Of a stretch of DNA of 20,841 nt, positions 20,715-20,841 are shown in pieces. Every line of letters starts with the position of its first letter. Positions within the stretch are counted from its first letter, which is position 1. This DNA is from a virus. The stretch spans positions 1 to 20,841 of IMG/VR virus record IMGVR_UViG_3300042549_003870; one strand, given 5' to 3'. Under the pieces are notes generated by a model, which was not told where the DNA came from, ran no database searches, and saw only the letters and a program-made list of their open reading frames with translations. The position numbers and the translations under genes were made by a program.

Positions 20715-20841
20715 CATGGCTACCAGCACTTACCTTTCCAACCCATCACTAACTGTTAATGCAGTTGATTTGTCAGACCAATGCACATCAGCAACACTTA
20801 CTGTCAAGTTTGACGCTCTTGAAAGCACTGCCTTTGGTGGT
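20715..20841 (+). repeat. 127-bp exact direct repeat, terminal copy
   Basis: Perfect match to 5435-5561; the window ends at the last matching base. The spacing between the two copies is 15,280 bases. Confidence 0.95.
20716..20841 (+). CDS. Major tail protein, 3'-truncated by the window end
   Basis: The first 42 codons of the major tail protein are identical at the DNA level to those at 5436-5561. The reading frame is open at the window end. If the lasso reading of the assembly is right, this is not a second gene but the same gene as at 5436, reached again after one full turn of the genome. Confidence 0.85.
   Translation, partial: MATSTYLSNPSLTVNAVDLSDQCTSATLTVKFDALESTAFGG

Noticed and set aside
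1-20841. Genuine tandem duplication of the head module within one phage
   Set aside because: The exact 127-base match at the window end and the completeness of the 15,280-base unit make a merged strain path more likely; kept only as an alternative.

Overview
The window is a piece of a small tailed bacteriophage (siphovirus type), read entirely on the + strand with densely packed, mostly overlapping genes (ATGA, GTGA, TAGTG and TAATG junctions). The evidence for a phage is a complete morphogenesis set: terminase, portal, prohead protease fused to HK97-fold capsid, connector, major tail protein, frameshifted tail assembly chaperone, tape measure and minor tail proteins. No integrase, repressor, DNA polymerase, primase or helicase is recognisable, so a strictly lytic, host-dependent life style is likely. 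The secreted lysis proteins, single-pass mini proteins and late-gene style resemble small phages of Actinobacteria. From memory, Arthrobacter cluster AN phages of about 15.5 kb and Rhodococcus phage RRH1 of about 14 kb are in this size class. The host cannot be fixed from the sequence.

Layout. Positions 1-5434 hold a first head module: 3' part of terminase, portal, protease-capsid, connector, tail terminator-like protein and a 52-aa protein. Positions 5435-10911 hold tail genes: major tail protein, chaperone with a -1 frameshift, HK97 gp10-like protein, tape measure, minor tail protein, tail fibre-like protein and a 40-aa protein. Positions 10904-12049 are a lysis cassette: small lipoprotein, two-pass holin candidate, beta-rich protein and M15 peptidase endolysin. 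After a structured intergenic gap, 12191-14520 is a short presumed early region: winged-helix protein, secreted lysozyme-like protein, annealing-type protein, VRR-NUC nuclease, several small proteins and three mini membrane proteins. A 302-base, hairpin-rich gap leads to a second, divergent copy of the head module (14823-20841). It opens with an HNH endonuclease fused to the terminase large subunit and runs into the start of the major tail protein.

The last 127 bases (20715-20841) are an exact copy of 5435-5561. This is best read as a lasso-shaped assembly path: one complete circular or circularly permuted genome of about 15,280 bp (5435-20714), plus the head module of a second, related strain (1-5434) that joins it at the major tail gene. 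On that reading the window holds a minimal 27-gene tailed phage and an allelic variant of its head genes, not a phage with two head modules. The two copies also allow comparative reading. They conserve an RNA hairpin between terminase and portal, with substitutions that keep pairing, and a hairpin over the ribosome binding site of the connector gene.
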